From Lentinula raphanica (Eukaryota > Basidiomycota > Agaricomycetes > Agaricales > Omphalotaceae), in NCBI GenBank assembly GCA_027919835.1, contig JANVFP010000021.1, positions 310,001-374,000 on the forward strand: a stretch of DNA of 64,000 nucleotides. Direction: 5' to 3'. Under the pieces are notes generated by a model that was not told the origin of the DNA, searched no databases, and was given only the letters and a program-made list of their open reading frames with translations. Position numbers and translations under genes: made by a program. Shown here one piece after another: positions 1-11,424 of the stretch; within the stretch, counting starts at the first letter, position 1, and each line of letters begins with the position of its first letter.

Positions 1-497
1 TCTTTAGCTAGAAATGACTCCTCCGTGACCAGCCTCTTATGGACATTTTGACCAGCAAACTTGGCCACCGATCCACCTTTTGAACATCAGATACGAAGAC
101 TAGATAAATTTCAGGAGAACGAACCGCCATGACCGTCGTAAACCGCGAAAAACGCAAGCCGGTCCTTCTGCTCTTCATCAAGATCCAGCACAGCAGCATG
201 AGAGTCTTCCATTGCTATTTTTTTCAGAAGCATGGAGGTGAGGATAGTCATTTCTCCCTATAGATGGTGACGCACAGATTCTCCACCCTTGCATCTCAGT
301 TATCGCATAGGCGAATCGATCATTATCGCCTGTTTCCACTTTTTTTGTCGTTTCTGGTATCCGAAAAAGCCTTGAGCACTGTATTCTGAAGTCAAATCGA
401 AGGTTATCGGGCAAGTACCTGGTGTCGAAAGAGTTTGACCCTGAGGATGACGAATTCAGTCATGTATTGAGAGAAGCTGCGAAGACTAACGCACCAT
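1..497 (-). CDS. Protein phosphatase 2C (PP2C/Ptc type), 5' part only
   Basis: The gene runs off the left edge, so only the N-terminal part is present. Read on the minus strand, spliced exons give a start like MGQTLSTP, then VETGDNDRFAYAITEMQGWR, a MEDSHAAVLDLD segment, FFAVYDGHGG and VAKFAGQNVHKRLVTEESFL. These are the first PP2C signature blocks; the acidic residue after ME and the Asp/Gly of DGHGG bind the two metal ions. It should be a Ser/Thr phosphatase of the yeast Ptc2/Ptc3 group. My exons are 495-497 (ATG only), 419-440, 276-353 and 214 down to about 130, then one running to the edge. The second residue is Gly, which fits N-myristoylation. An intron directly after the ATG is unusual. 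The family call is secure; the first exon is inferred from frame and family N-terminus. Confidence 0.87.
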
Positions 498-2020
498 CTC
501 TGTTAAAACTTATGGTTGAGAGAGTACGGATAGCGTAAAGCCAGTAACCCAGCAAGTCGTGAAGAGATTGTAGAGAGAGAGGCTGTCAAGAAAATGGTCG
601 TGAAAATCAAAGGTCAACCGGTGAGCGCCTAGTCACACGATATGAGTGACTTAACAGAGACAAACAAATTTTAGACTCTCTTTCTCTTTCTCCTCCATCA
701 AACTTCAATCGACGCTCAAATCCTGATTGCGATTGCACAACATGCGATTACTCTGCCGTAGATCGATACCAATGTTACGAAGACAGTCGTTTGCCTTTTA
801 ATTTCGGTTGTATTCTTTACATATTCGATAATCTTCCGACAGAATTTCCGAACTCTCATCCGTTTTCTAACAACAGTTCAACCGTCAACGTTCAATGGAC
901 GTCGGTCAACTTAATTCTACGCAGGAGGATCGCGCTCGATGCTCTAGTAGATACCAATTGGGCCTCTTTTCTGTTGGCCTTCGAACCCAACCGGTGATAC
1001 GTGCTTAACAGTGAACACTGACAAGTTTGTCCCGGCAATGTTGACCGGTCGCCTCCGGTTCAAGCTACTGAATTGACTTGCAAAGCTCAATCAGGACCTG
1101 TTCATTGAACAATCTTTGTACATGAATACATCATCATCGTCATACGGGTGTTGTGTGAGTACTTGAAAGTTTGCTCAATTCACATTGAACTCTTATCCTA
1201 ATCATCAATCTCTTCTGCGATTCAGTCTGATCCAGTCTGATCATGGTGAACTGAGAGGACGCACAGAATGTTCAAAAGCCTCGCCGCTCTGGAATATGTA
1301 ACTCATACCTCTTGCCCAGTGCGTGAAGACTTGATCCGGTATTCGGTCAAAGCTGTACATACCGAGCACAAATATGGAATGGTCCATTGCTCAGAGTAAG
1401 TGAAAATATGCTGGTCTCACTATTCATTCCACATGTGAGCAAGTCCCACAGTGAGCAGTGTTTATGGTTCACCTCAGTCTGTAGATTGCAATGCCCTCTG
1501 TTCTGTTTATCGATGCGATGTACCGGCGAAGCTGAAGAGCGGGCAGTAGCTTTTTCCCCTCATATGATTAGGTTTGACAAGGACGTTCAATCTGGAGCTG
1601 CAAGGGTGTACAGTGAAAATTTTATGAATGTGATTGTCCGCATACAATACAGTGCAAACCTTCTTTCTGGAGTGATACCATACACTACATCGCTGCCAGT
1701 GTGCAACGGTGTTTTCAGCAGGCAGGCACGTACTACAAGATTCTGATAGTAAGAATCCTTCGCTGGCTCTACTGAATAGTAGCGTTGTACTTTACCAAAT
1801 TGTTGTCACACGACGGAGTATAGTTGTGTGCCTTACATAAGTATGAAGTTATCAACTCTTTCTTTCTTTCCTTCTTCTCCTTGCCATTTGCCTCATCTTA
1901 GAACATAGAGTTTCCGAAATTACCGCTATCGAATTCATTATCTTTTCATATCTTTGTATGTTCTTTCAGTTCCCCGTTTTCTCATGAACTTTACCAAGTA
2001 TTCATCTGACAAGGTCGTCA
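498..2020. other. Intergenic stretch without a convincing gene
   Basis: About 1.5 kb between the PP2C start and the next promoter. A pyrimidine-rich tract lies near 675-700, in the PP2C promoter. A direct 10-bp repeat (cagtctgatc twice) lies near 1224-1245. The longest open frame, 1387-1746 on the plus strand, opens at TTG, has no recognisable domain and is probably chance. Confidence 0.5.
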
Positions 2021-2032
2021 AATATATTTAAA
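2021..2032 (+). promoter_or_regulatory. TATA-like box
   Basis: An aatatatttaa sequence lies about 90 bp upstream of the ATG at 2116, a plausible core-promoter distance for that gene. Confidence 0.4.
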
Positions 2033-2115
2033 GGAGTTCCAAGTATCATATTCACACAAGAGCACCCACTGTTCAAGCTCCCTCCTTCAATAACATACCT
2101 GGTGCAAGGCCGCGA

Positions 2116-2826
2116 ATGCAATCTGGAACTAGTGTGGTGAGTTCTAGTCCCCTCTCCCCGTTACCTATCCTTGACGAACATCATACCGTTTCGCAGCGAA
2201 AAGGTCACAAAGCCGGGCACAGAAGAACAAAATCCTCGTTCTCTCAGCCATGTCAGACTTTCATTGATTTTGCCAAGCCAGATTCTGGTGCCATAACCGA
2301 ATCGGTCCATGGCTCTTTCACCCCTACCTCTTCCGCTTTCCCTTGTCTGTCAACACTGGCAACGTTGCACAACCCAGGCACAATTTTCCAGCCTGCTGGG
2401 TACTTCAGGAGACGACAATACTCTATGTTTGAGTGGCCCGATGTGCACTCACCTTTTGAAGGTTCTGATACTTCCAGCATTCCCGCCTCACCGACCTTCT
2501 CGTCTAGGTCCTCCCGTGCTCCCTCTATACCGAGGATAACGCGTACTTCTTCTTATGACACTCATGCCTCCGTGTCTTCCTCGACATCTTATTCGGATGA
2601 AACTTTGCTTCCTTCCCGTCTAAAACCATTGGAGATAAACCCTATTTTCTCAGAGCTGGAGCGAAAGTCCAAACTTTGCAATTCTGTTATAGGTTGCGCG
2701 ACCTGTGGGAAGCCTGGGTCAGATTATCCTAGATGTGGAAAGTGTGGTGAGATGTGGTGCTCGAGACCTTGTCGATTGCGAGGCGGGAAAAAACATCTCT
2801 GTATGTCAAGAAGGGACATTACATAG
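2116..2826 (+). CDS. Hypothetical protein with C-terminal HIT/MYND-like zinc finger
   Basis: A single-exon frame of 236 residues. The first 190 residues are Ser/Thr/Pro-rich and look disordered, with an HRRTKSSFS stretch that could be a kinase or 14-3-3 site. Residues about 194-230 form a compact Cys cluster with the pattern C-x2-C-x9-C-x2-C-x4-C-x3-C followed by a His and a final Cys (CATCGKPG, RCGKCGEMWCSRPC, HLC). That pattern resembles the treble-clef HIT and MYND fingers, which mediate protein contacts in chromatin and RNP assembly complexes. No catalytic domain is visible. A TATA-like box lies 90 bp upstream. The HIT label is inferred from Cys spacing; it could be another cross-brace finger. 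Confidence 0.65.
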   Translation: MQSGTSVVSSSPLSPLPILDEHHTVSQRKGHKAGHRRTKSSFSQPCQTFIDFAKPDSGAITESVHGSFTPTSSAFPCLSTLATLHNPGTIFQPAGYFRRRQYSMFEWPDVHSPFEGSDTSSIPASPTFSSRSSRAPSIPRITRTSSYDTHASVSSSTSYSDETLLPSRLKPLEINPIFSELERKSKLCNSVIGCATCGKPGSDYPRCGKCGEMWCSRPCRLRGGKKHLCMSRRDIT

Positions 2827-2961
2827 AGCTTGACAAGTCTTTATTCTCATATTCCATGTTCATTCCTGCTGACCTGTATTTCCATATTGCTATCCGCACA
2901 CATCATCTTTATGCAATGTACATATGGTATCTCATTTTCTGAAACTAGACGTGACAAAATG

Positions 2962-4594
2962 CTATGAAAATTTTATTTTTCTACCAGGAGGAGGAAGAAT
3001 CGCAGCGCTTTGCCTCTCGTGTAGCTTCCGTTTTGCCTCCCATGAAGGATGTAGAGGCCGCGAATCGTGACTTTGAGCACTAGAAGGAAGAGGAAGCGCT
3101 TTTTGCGACCATCCTGAATCTTGCTGCGTAGGCCGAGTGAAACCTTCTCCCGATTGAACCTTCCTGCTATGTCCAGCTTGATTTGGAGGACGACCAGAAG
3201 AAGTGTTACTACTAGGCCAACGCTTCCTACCTCGCTCGTTTTCGCTAGCGGCATTCATGGCAGCCTCTTTCTTTTTATGATTCGCATTCTTACCGAATTT
3301 CTTTTCCCATATTCTAGATTCGACGGAGTATCAACGGTAAGAACTCGAATATAAAACGGTAGCGAAAAAGAAACTTACGCTCGCCGTGCCCTTTGACCAC
3401 GTCTGTTCTTCTTCTGGCCCGACTCTGCCGCAGCGTTATCTTCGTTATCACTCCAGTCAGAATCTGAACCACGAATGAATCCGACTGATAAGGTGGGTAA
3501 GAATGTCGAATTGCCAGCAGGTGGCTTGGGTATGGATTTTGATGAACCAGACGGAAGACTCGGTTTTCTGAGAGTGAGTTTCTTTCCTTCTCCTTCAAGA
3601 CTATCTGACGGAAGATCTTCGTCCATGTATCCATCGTCAGATTCCCCGAGAATAGAACCCGACTCCCAACCATCATCAGCTTCTTTCTCATCATCTCCTA
3701 CAGTCCCAGATTCCCATTCGTCCACATCAGCTTCGTCTTCATCATCAATGTTATTTGATACTCCTTCACCCTCCCCAAGGTCCATCTCAACATCCGAGTC
3801 CTCCAACTTGCTCATCTTCTTCGGCCGTTCGGACGCACTCTCATCCAACTCGGCACTAATATCACCGTCCTGTGAATCTGTCGATGGAGCGATGACCGAA
3901 CGCAAATCTTCAACCGTGGCGGTCACTTCGCTGGACAACACCTTGGAGCTGAGTAGACGGCTTTGGATCTTGGCTGCGGCTGAACCCCCGTCTGCGGGTT
4001 GGAGGAGATTGCTGGCCAGCTCCTTGGACAGAGCGGTCTGCATGGACTCGTTGACGGATAGGACCCTGTCCTTTGTTAGCTTGGTTCTGAGCGCGGTGTT
4101 TGCAACAGCTTCGTGATTGATGAGCTATGTCAGAACATGAACGACCATTCAATCCAAGGAGATGATGCTGTCCTACTTTGAGATGCTTTAGTTGCAGTTC
4201 ACAATCCATGATACTGGGATCACTTTTATTCTTCAAACTTGACCACCGAAGATTCATGAGTCAAGGTGCATAAGAGCAAAGAAAGACAGCTTACCGCAAA
4301 CCCTTCAGCTTCTTCACCAGCTTCTGAGTCTCGAACGTTTTTGCCTTCTTAGCTGCCTTCCTAACCTCCTTCAAATCATGATGCTGTGGCAATTATGTAC
4401 AATGATTGAGCTCGTATGCACCAGGGAAAGCTTGAGAGAGTCTGCACACCAATTTTCCAGCAACCCGAGATCCTATGTCTTTCTAAGTAAGCACGGTGAG
4501 GAACAGGATAGTGCGTAGATTTGTTTGTTCTTACCTCCTGATATGCATCCTCTGTCCGTTTCCGTTTCATACCGCGAAGAGTATTTCCCTTCAT
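2962..4594 (-). CDS. BUD22: BUD22-family ribosome biogenesis factor
   Basis: Six exons on the minus strand: 4535-4594, 4450-4482, 4295-4383, one of about 65 nt ending near 4175, 3379-4124, and 2962-3313. The N-terminus reads MKRKRTEDAYQE, then KDIGSRVAGKL and HHDLKEVRKAAKKAKTFETQ with LVKKLKGLR, the basic N-terminal block of the BUD22/SRFBP1 family. The middle is strongly acidic with WESG repeats. The C-terminus carries RRGQRARRAIWEKKFG and the closing LHPSWEAKRK, with a final hydrophobic KIKFS, both hallmarks of the family. In yeast Bud22 acts in the nucleolus in early 18S rRNA processing. It is divergent from tubulin cofactor D with about 100 bp between starts. Confidence 0.9.
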
Positions 4595-4697
4595 AGATCC
4601 AATTTTTTGTGCTCGAGGTTGATGTAAAAAGAGTTGAAGGCCCTGGGAAAATCCTGCGGACGCGTTCTTCTCTTTCCTTCATCTCGCGTTCATCATC
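4595..4697. promoter_or_regulatory. Short bidirectional promoter between BUD22 and tubulin cofactor D
   Basis: Only 103 bp separate two divergent start codons, so both 5' UTRs and core promoters must fit in or overlap this gap. No clear TATA box is visible. Confidence 0.5.
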
Positions 4698-7600
4698 ATG
4701 GCAGATGAAGATAACGAACGCAAACTCTTCTCATCTTTCGAGAAGTATGATGAATTTATAGAAGCTCAGAAAATCTTCCTTCAAATGGATCTCACAGAGG
4801 AGCCTTCGAAGGACCAACAGGTGGAAGATCGACGTCTCCATCAAAAACTCGTGAATATTGTGTGTGTTCTCTTCGTTAATTTCCCCCTGGTGTAATATTC
4901 ACGAAGCTTGTGCAGCTCGATGAATACCAGGAACAATCGTATCTTCTTGATCCACACCTAGAGGAGCTCGTTACACCTGTGGTACAACATCTGAGATCGC
5001 ATGCAAAACAATTTCTCGCAGATCGTTCTCTTCGCGGTTCAAATTCAAGGATATGGTCCCTTTCGATGCTACTGTACAGCTATGCTAAATGTCGAGGATA
5101 CAAGGCAATCAGTCAGTGAATCGCCTGCCTGATTTCCAAGATGTTCTGAGCAAAAATGCAGTCAGATTCTTTCCTCATGAGGTCGCGGATCTATGGATTG
5201 TCCTGGGCTACCTCGACGCTGAAAACAGCTGTGCACGGGATCAGAGTCAATGGGCACTGCGCTATATACTCCTCCTGTGGCTCTCTTTAGTGTGCATGCT
5301 CCCTTTTGATTTATCTCAATTCGATGAAAGCGAGGTCGGTCATACAAGCAAGGTTATAGAGACCACGACCAAGCAGTATCTTTCAAATGCGGGTCTGGAG
5401 CGTGAAGGGGCTGCTGTTGCTTTGTCGCGTTTCTATATGAGGTGTGAAAATTCAATATTGAATCATCTTCATTGTGTCCACATTGAGTACAGACAGGACA
5501 CATCTAAGCAATTTTCAGAGTTTCTCGAATGGAGTAGGGAAACGATCTCTGGCTCCTCTGATCTCTTCACGGTTGGTTACCCTTCCATTGTGTTGACCGA
5601 ATTGCCTCGATGATGGTTTTCCCCCAAGGCAATCGCTGTATTGCACGTCCTGTGCGAGGTACTCAAATCTGGTTCGCTCGAACTTGTACAAGCCAGAAGG
5701 CAAGACTTCATAGCTTTGGCAAATGCTGTGGATGCGAGAGAAACGTTGAACAATAACCCACTGATTCGGAAACTTAGAACGAAGCTCGTATCTAGGATCG
5801 GAGTTAGACTTCTTCCAGGAAGAATGGGCTCTCGCCGTTCTAAGAGTACTGCTCATGTTTCTCATCTCACATCGCACTCACCTTCTTTCAGAACGCTTGC
5901 TGACCGGCGATAGTGACTCCGCCCAAGCTCTTGTTTCACTTGAGGAGGAAGATATAGACGTCCCTGAGGAAGTAGAAACGGTTCTAGAGCAACTGTTCGC
6001 GGCACTGCAGGACAAAGTATGTCCTATTTTCGAGATTTCTTTCTTGTCCTTTGACTTCCTTGCGGTAGGACACACTTGTGCGTTGGTCCGCTGCCAAGGG
6101 TGTTGCTCGAATAGGCGAGCGTCTACCTGCAGATCTTGCAGATCAGGTTTTAGCGACTGTTTTGGGGCATTTCGCTATTCATTCAGTCACTGCAGCAAGT
6201 TTGTACGATGTCCCGGCTGTAGCAGAGGCAACATGGCATGGCGCTTGCTTGGCCTGCGCAGAGATGAGTCGCAGAGGTACTGTTCCTCCAGAGAGGCTCT
6301 TCGAGCTTGTGGGATGGTTGTCGAAAGTTTGTGTTGTGCTCATTCGTGACGACGGCCGCCTTTGACGCTCAGTTTCAGGCGTTGTATTTTGATTTGCGTA
6401 AAGGCGCACATTCAGTGGGGTCCAATGTCCGCGATGCAAGTGCTTATGTGTTGTGGGCTTTGGCTAGGTCACAGGAGCCTTCGTCGCTTGCACCGCTGGC
6501 TGGCGATCTCGCTCGTCATCTGGTAACGGTATCGCTCTATGACCGTGAAGTTCAGATTCGGCGAGCAGCTAGTGCTGGTTTCCAGGAGTTTGTTGGACGA
6601 ACGGTATGAGCACCTTTGACCTTCCTTATTGATTCTGTTCAAACACAAGAGAAGAGCCTTTTCCCCCATGGAATAGATGTCCTACGCAAGACTGATTTCT
6701 ATGCAGTGGGAATTCGCCGAAATTCCTTTCTCGTGGCTGCTCCCCAGGTTGCAGAGTGCGTTTGTGTTTTTGTGTTGATCATCTCATGGATAGCTGATAT
6801 TCTTTTACATAGGCACATTGAATATCGGCCATATCTACTTGACCATTTGTTGAACGTGTCTTTGAGACATTGGGATATTTCCATGCGCCGTGTCGGAGCA
6901 CAGTCGTTGCGTCGCATTTGTCTAGTCGATATAGAGACTCTGGGACCCGAAGCTAGCCGACGCTGTGTGCGTTTCTCAGAGTACGAGCTGTGTCTGACAA
7001 TTAATGGCTTGCATAGGCGAGGCTGTTGGAAGCTAGTGACAACACTGATATTCATGGCGGCTTGCTTGGTCTTACTGAACTGGCATTGGCTTATACAGAG
7101 GTCCTGAACGGTGATATGTTGGAGTCAAAGAAACGCGAAGTAAGGTTTTACCCTTTCTCTGATGTTGCTGCCTCATTGTCAAGCAGATTTGGCAATACCT
7201 CTCTCGGATTCCAGAATCTACTTTACTTGGTTCTCGGAATGAGATCGTTACTGCAGCCGCGTGTGATTTGATGACCCGAACTATCACTTGTCAGGAGATC
7301 AAGCTAGGAAAAGACTCATCCGTGTCGAATTGGAACAAGATTGTTGAGTATGGACTGAAGCATAGAGACACTGCAGTTCAGGAGTCCGCGACGGCTACCA
7401 TGGGTGTCATAAGTAGACTCGTCGATTGCTCAAAAAAGGTCTCGAGATAAGTCGACCATCTTTCTCCTATGCCATTTGTCTGATGTGCATCACCATACGT
7501 TGATTCGGGAATTGACCAAAGGAACCCTCTCCCAGAGGGTGTTGGGTCGTCTGCTTGGTGTGATAGACTATAATAGTTATCCTGCATGTCTACCTGAAAG

Positions 7601-9154
7601 CCTCAAGGCGTTGCATGAGGGCGTCAATCGTATGGTGCGTATGGTAAATCAGTCTACCGGGCGCTTGCTTAATCTGCAACTAGACAGGTCCGTTTAGAAG
7701 CAATGTGGAAGCTAGACAGGCATGCTATGAAGCAATGCCCTCTATATTGCAGAACACGGTGATGAACTTGCCACTTCGTATGTCTTCATCATTCATGAGC
7801 TGCTCTTGAGCTCGCTCCTTATCATATCCTAGACCTGACTCATGAGGACGTGTCGCTCATGTTCGACGCGTTGCTTGATGGACTCAATGACTATTCAGTT
7901 GATGAGAGAGGAGACGTTGGGTCGTGGGTTCGCATTGCGTGCGTGGATGCTCTGGGCACTATCATAGAAACTTTGATCTCAAGGGCAAAGGGCATTCCGA
8001 ATTTCGAGAAATATCTCCCTCCTTCAAGATATCATCAATGCATAGGAGGGATTCTAAAGCAGGGAGTTGAACGTCTGGACAACGTGCGACAAGAATCCGG
8101 ACGGACATTTCTCAAACTTCTATTACTCTCATCACCCGATGTCGAGAACTCAGATAGCTGGAATGTACACTGCGAAGATTTCCTTCGAAGGTTGTTTGTC
8201 TCCGGGTGAGTGTCTCCATAACTTGAATTCACTTAATTTTGACCTTGTGATCAGCGAGGAAATCGGGTGGAATGATGCCAATTGGCTCTTTCCAAGAGCC
8301 GTGCAGATTCTGAATGTGGAGACCTACCGTAAACCAGTTCTCCTTGGACTTATCGCTAGTGTCGGAAGCCTGACCGATAGCACGGTAAGCCCGGGAAATT
8401 TTCTTTCACTGTTGATGTCCTGATATGTCCTAAGCATCGCCCGGTATCTGCAAGTCTAGTATCATATGTACGGTCGTTACCTCTACGAACGACAGAACCA
8501 CACAGATACGATCTGCTGAGAATAGTAAAAGATCTCATTGACCACGCGAAGTCGAACACAACGGCGAACTCTGTGGTAGTTCCAGTCTTCCAGGTGTTCA
8601 ATGTATTGTTAGACGGTGATGCACTTCGTCTTCTTGGGAACGACGACGAAGGTACCCGACTGTAAGTTTCTCAAAAATAATGTGTTGGTTAATGCGACAA
8701 CCTTCTTACATCTTCCAGTTTACAGGATTTATTTTCAATGGTAGCAAGGAATCCTCATCGCATCAAGAACGTCAAAAGATTGTACCAGTCCATGAAGGTG
8801 TAAGTCGTATCATACACGGGAATAATAGCTTTTTTTTCACATCTTTCTAGTGTGGTACAATTTTTGTCATTTGAACGAATGTACCAATCATGCGTAAAAG
8901 CTTTGCCCAGCTTCTTGTCTCATCAATACCCCAGTGTTCGTGGTGAGACCGCAGAGTTTCTATACATATCTTTGCAAAGCATGGATCTCCACCGAGATAC
9001 AGAAGAGGCAGAGAACATTCTCCTTGAGACTGAATGGTGAGCAAAAAATTCGTCATTTTCCTTAACATCGCCGTTCATCATCTGCAGGTCTTCCGGGGAT
9101 ATTCTTGGAGTCACAAGCGCAGGAAATAGCGTTTGCAGTCGCTTGCTCGCATAG
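4698..9154 (+). CDS. Tubulin-folding cofactor D (TBCD)
   Basis: A long multi-exon gene. The N-terminal blocks are diagnostic: LDEYQEQSYLLDPHLEELV, then LYSYAKCRGYKAI and FFPHEVADL, the most conserved stretch of cofactor D proteins. Further conserved pieces follow through the HEAT/ARM-like solenoid, including WSAAKGVARIGERLP near 6083 and HIEYRPYLLDHLLNVSLRHWD near 6813. The C-terminus reads LLETEW and, after an intron, SSGDILGVTSAGNSVCSRLLA, with TAG at 9152-9154. Cofactor D binds beta-tubulin released from CCT and helps assemble the alpha/beta heterodimer with cofactors C and E. The start ATG at 4698 directly precedes MADEDNERKLF. Exon borders in the 7400-8800 part were not all resolved, but no frame break was seen. 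Confidence 0.93.
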
Positions 9155-9391
9155 GGTGTATTCAAGGCATTACAAAGTAGGAATTGATCTACTGGATTGT
9201 AACGGTGTAAATGGGGTGTATAAGTGATTTTTGAGTGTGACTGTACCTGACTGTAGGCAGTGATCGACCGTGGGAATTTATTACTGTTTACGCCGATTGG
9301 CGCTTGGCGCTTGTTTGAATCTATCGCCATCTCCATATCCCTTTCCAGCGTTTCGTGAACGCGAGCATTGAGCAGCCAGGACGTCTCTAAC

Positions 9392-11424
9392 ATGGTCAAC
9401 GACCCTCGAATGAATGACCGGGAAATGGCAGCAATTAACGCTGCGGCGGTGACTAGGGAGTACCGCGTACAACCTCATCTCGGTTCGTCAATAGAACAAT
9501 CCCTTGGTCTGTCCGCGTCTGACAATCACGATAGATTATCGTACTGTGTCTGCTATCAACGGGTGAGCTCGCCTGTTATTTAGCACCTGCCAGTCACTTA
9601 TGATCTACTTCAAGGCCGCTCGTCGTTCTTGACAATGTCAAAGTGAGCTACCACCATAATCGTAACTTCCGAAGCTCATCGCTTATTAACCCCAGTTCCC
9701 TTCATACAACGAAATCGTGCAGCTCACTTTACCTGATGGAAGTAAACGAGGAGGCCAGGTGCTTGAAGTACAAGGGAAGAAGGCTATTGTTCAGGTATTC
9801 GAGGGTACTTCTGGTGTTGACGTGAAGGCCACGCACGTTGAATTCACTGGCAGCAGCATGAAGTTACCTGTGGCAGAAGATATGCTGGGTCGGATTTTCA
9901 ATGGATCCGGCAACCCGATTGATAACGGTCCCAAAGTGTTCGCAGAAGATTACTTGGATATCAACGGTATGGTAGCGCACAATTTCCCTCATCCTTGTCA
10001 TTGACGTCTTTCGATGATCATTTTAGGCTCCCCGATTAATCCATTCTCACGTATCTATCCCGAAGAAATGATCCAAACCGGAATCTCGACCATTGACACC
10101 ATGAATTCCATTGCTCGAGGCCAGAAAATTCCTATATTTTCAGCTGCAGGCTTACCGCACAACGAGGTTCTTTCAGTTCTATCTTTCATTTAGAAAGTCT
10201 GTACTAAATCTGGAATGTGCAGATCGCTGCACAGATAGTCAGACAGTCAGGTTTGGTCAAGCGGCCCACCAAGGACGTACACGATGGCCATGAGGATAAT
10301 TTCTCCGTGGTCTTCGCTGCAATGGGTGTCAACATGGAGACAGCGCGTTTCTTCAAGGAGGATTTCGAATCCAATGGTAGTCTCGACCGAGTTACGCTAT
10401 TCTTGAATTTGGCCAACGATCCTACTATCGAGCGTATCATTACACCTCGTTTGGCGCTAACCACCGCTGAATATTATGCATACCAACTTGAGAAACACGT
10501 TTTGGTTATCTTGACGGATATGTCTTCTTATGCTGATGCATTGCGAGAGGTATTCTCTATCACCTGTGATCATAGTCTGGGCTGACCAAGCTGTTAAGGT
10601 GTCTGCCGCGCGTGAAGAAGTGCCAGGTCGACGTGGGTACCCCGGTTACATGTATACCGATCTGTCCACTATCTACGAACGTGCTGGTCGAGTAGAGGGT
10701 AGGAATGGGTCAATCACGCAAATACCTATCCTTACCATGCCCAACGACGGTGACGTTATTTCTCTTACTTGCAGCGTCGCGTTCACTCATTTCTCTTCAG
10801 ATATAACACATCCTATCCCCGATCTGACTGGTTACATTACTGAGGGCCAGATCTTTGTGGATCGTCAACTACATAACCGACAAATATACCCTCCTATCAA
10901 CGTGCTTCCCTCGTTGTCTCGTTTGATGAAGAGTGCTATTGGCGAGAAGCTGACTAGGAAAGATCATGGAGATGTATCTAATCAACTTGTAAGTTTGCAT
11001 GAAACGGTGATTCCCCCTCTTCTCTCCTTCTAAATCTCGTGTTAGTATGCCAAGTACGCAATTGGTCGTGATGCCGCCGCTATGAAGGCTGTTGTTGGTG
11101 AAGAAGCTCTTTCTTCAGAAGACAAGCTAGCTCTAGAGTTCCTCGATAAGTTTGAGCATCAATTCGTGGGCCAAGGTTCGTGGCTTTATACCCTCAATCA
11201 GGGATAATGCATGATCATTACTTCATGCAGGTGCTTATGAATCTCGGACGATTTTCGACTCTCTTGATCTTGCCTGGTCCCTTTTGCGTATCTTCCCCAA
11301 AGAGCAACTCAATCGAATCAATCCCAAGATCATCGCTGAGTTCTATGGCCGCAAGCCAACGAAGAAGCCGACAGCGACGGCGTCGGCTGAAGAGCCTAAA
11401 GAAGAAAAACTCATCGACGCATAG
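9392..11424 (+). CDS. VMA2: V-type proton ATPase subunit B
   Basis: Spliced exons give a protein of about 510 residues. Landmarks are [38 protein letters not shown], the non-catalytic nucleotide-site region [69 protein letters not shown] and the C-terminal [19 protein letters not shown]. The first ATG in frame is 9392; the open frame runs upstream only through a TTG. Subunit B alternates with catalytic subunit A in the V1 hexamer and is needed for vacuolar acidification. Visible introns include one at about 10750-10801, whose removal restores [15 protein letters not shown]. The gene lies in tandem 237 bp after cofactor D. Normal in every visible respect. Confidence 0.96.

Noticed and set aside
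311..537. Plus-strand open frame of about 75 codons near the left edge that looked like a terminal exon
   Set aside because: The opposite strand carries an unmistakable PP2C N-terminus with splice sites in the same place.
1387..1746. 119-residue plus-strand frame
   Set aside because: It opens at TTG, has no domain, and neither promoter nor splicing supports it.
3475..4116. 213-residue plus-strand frame opposite BUD22
   Set aside because: It is the antisense of an acidic, Ser-rich coding exon; that codon bias leaves the opposite strand open.
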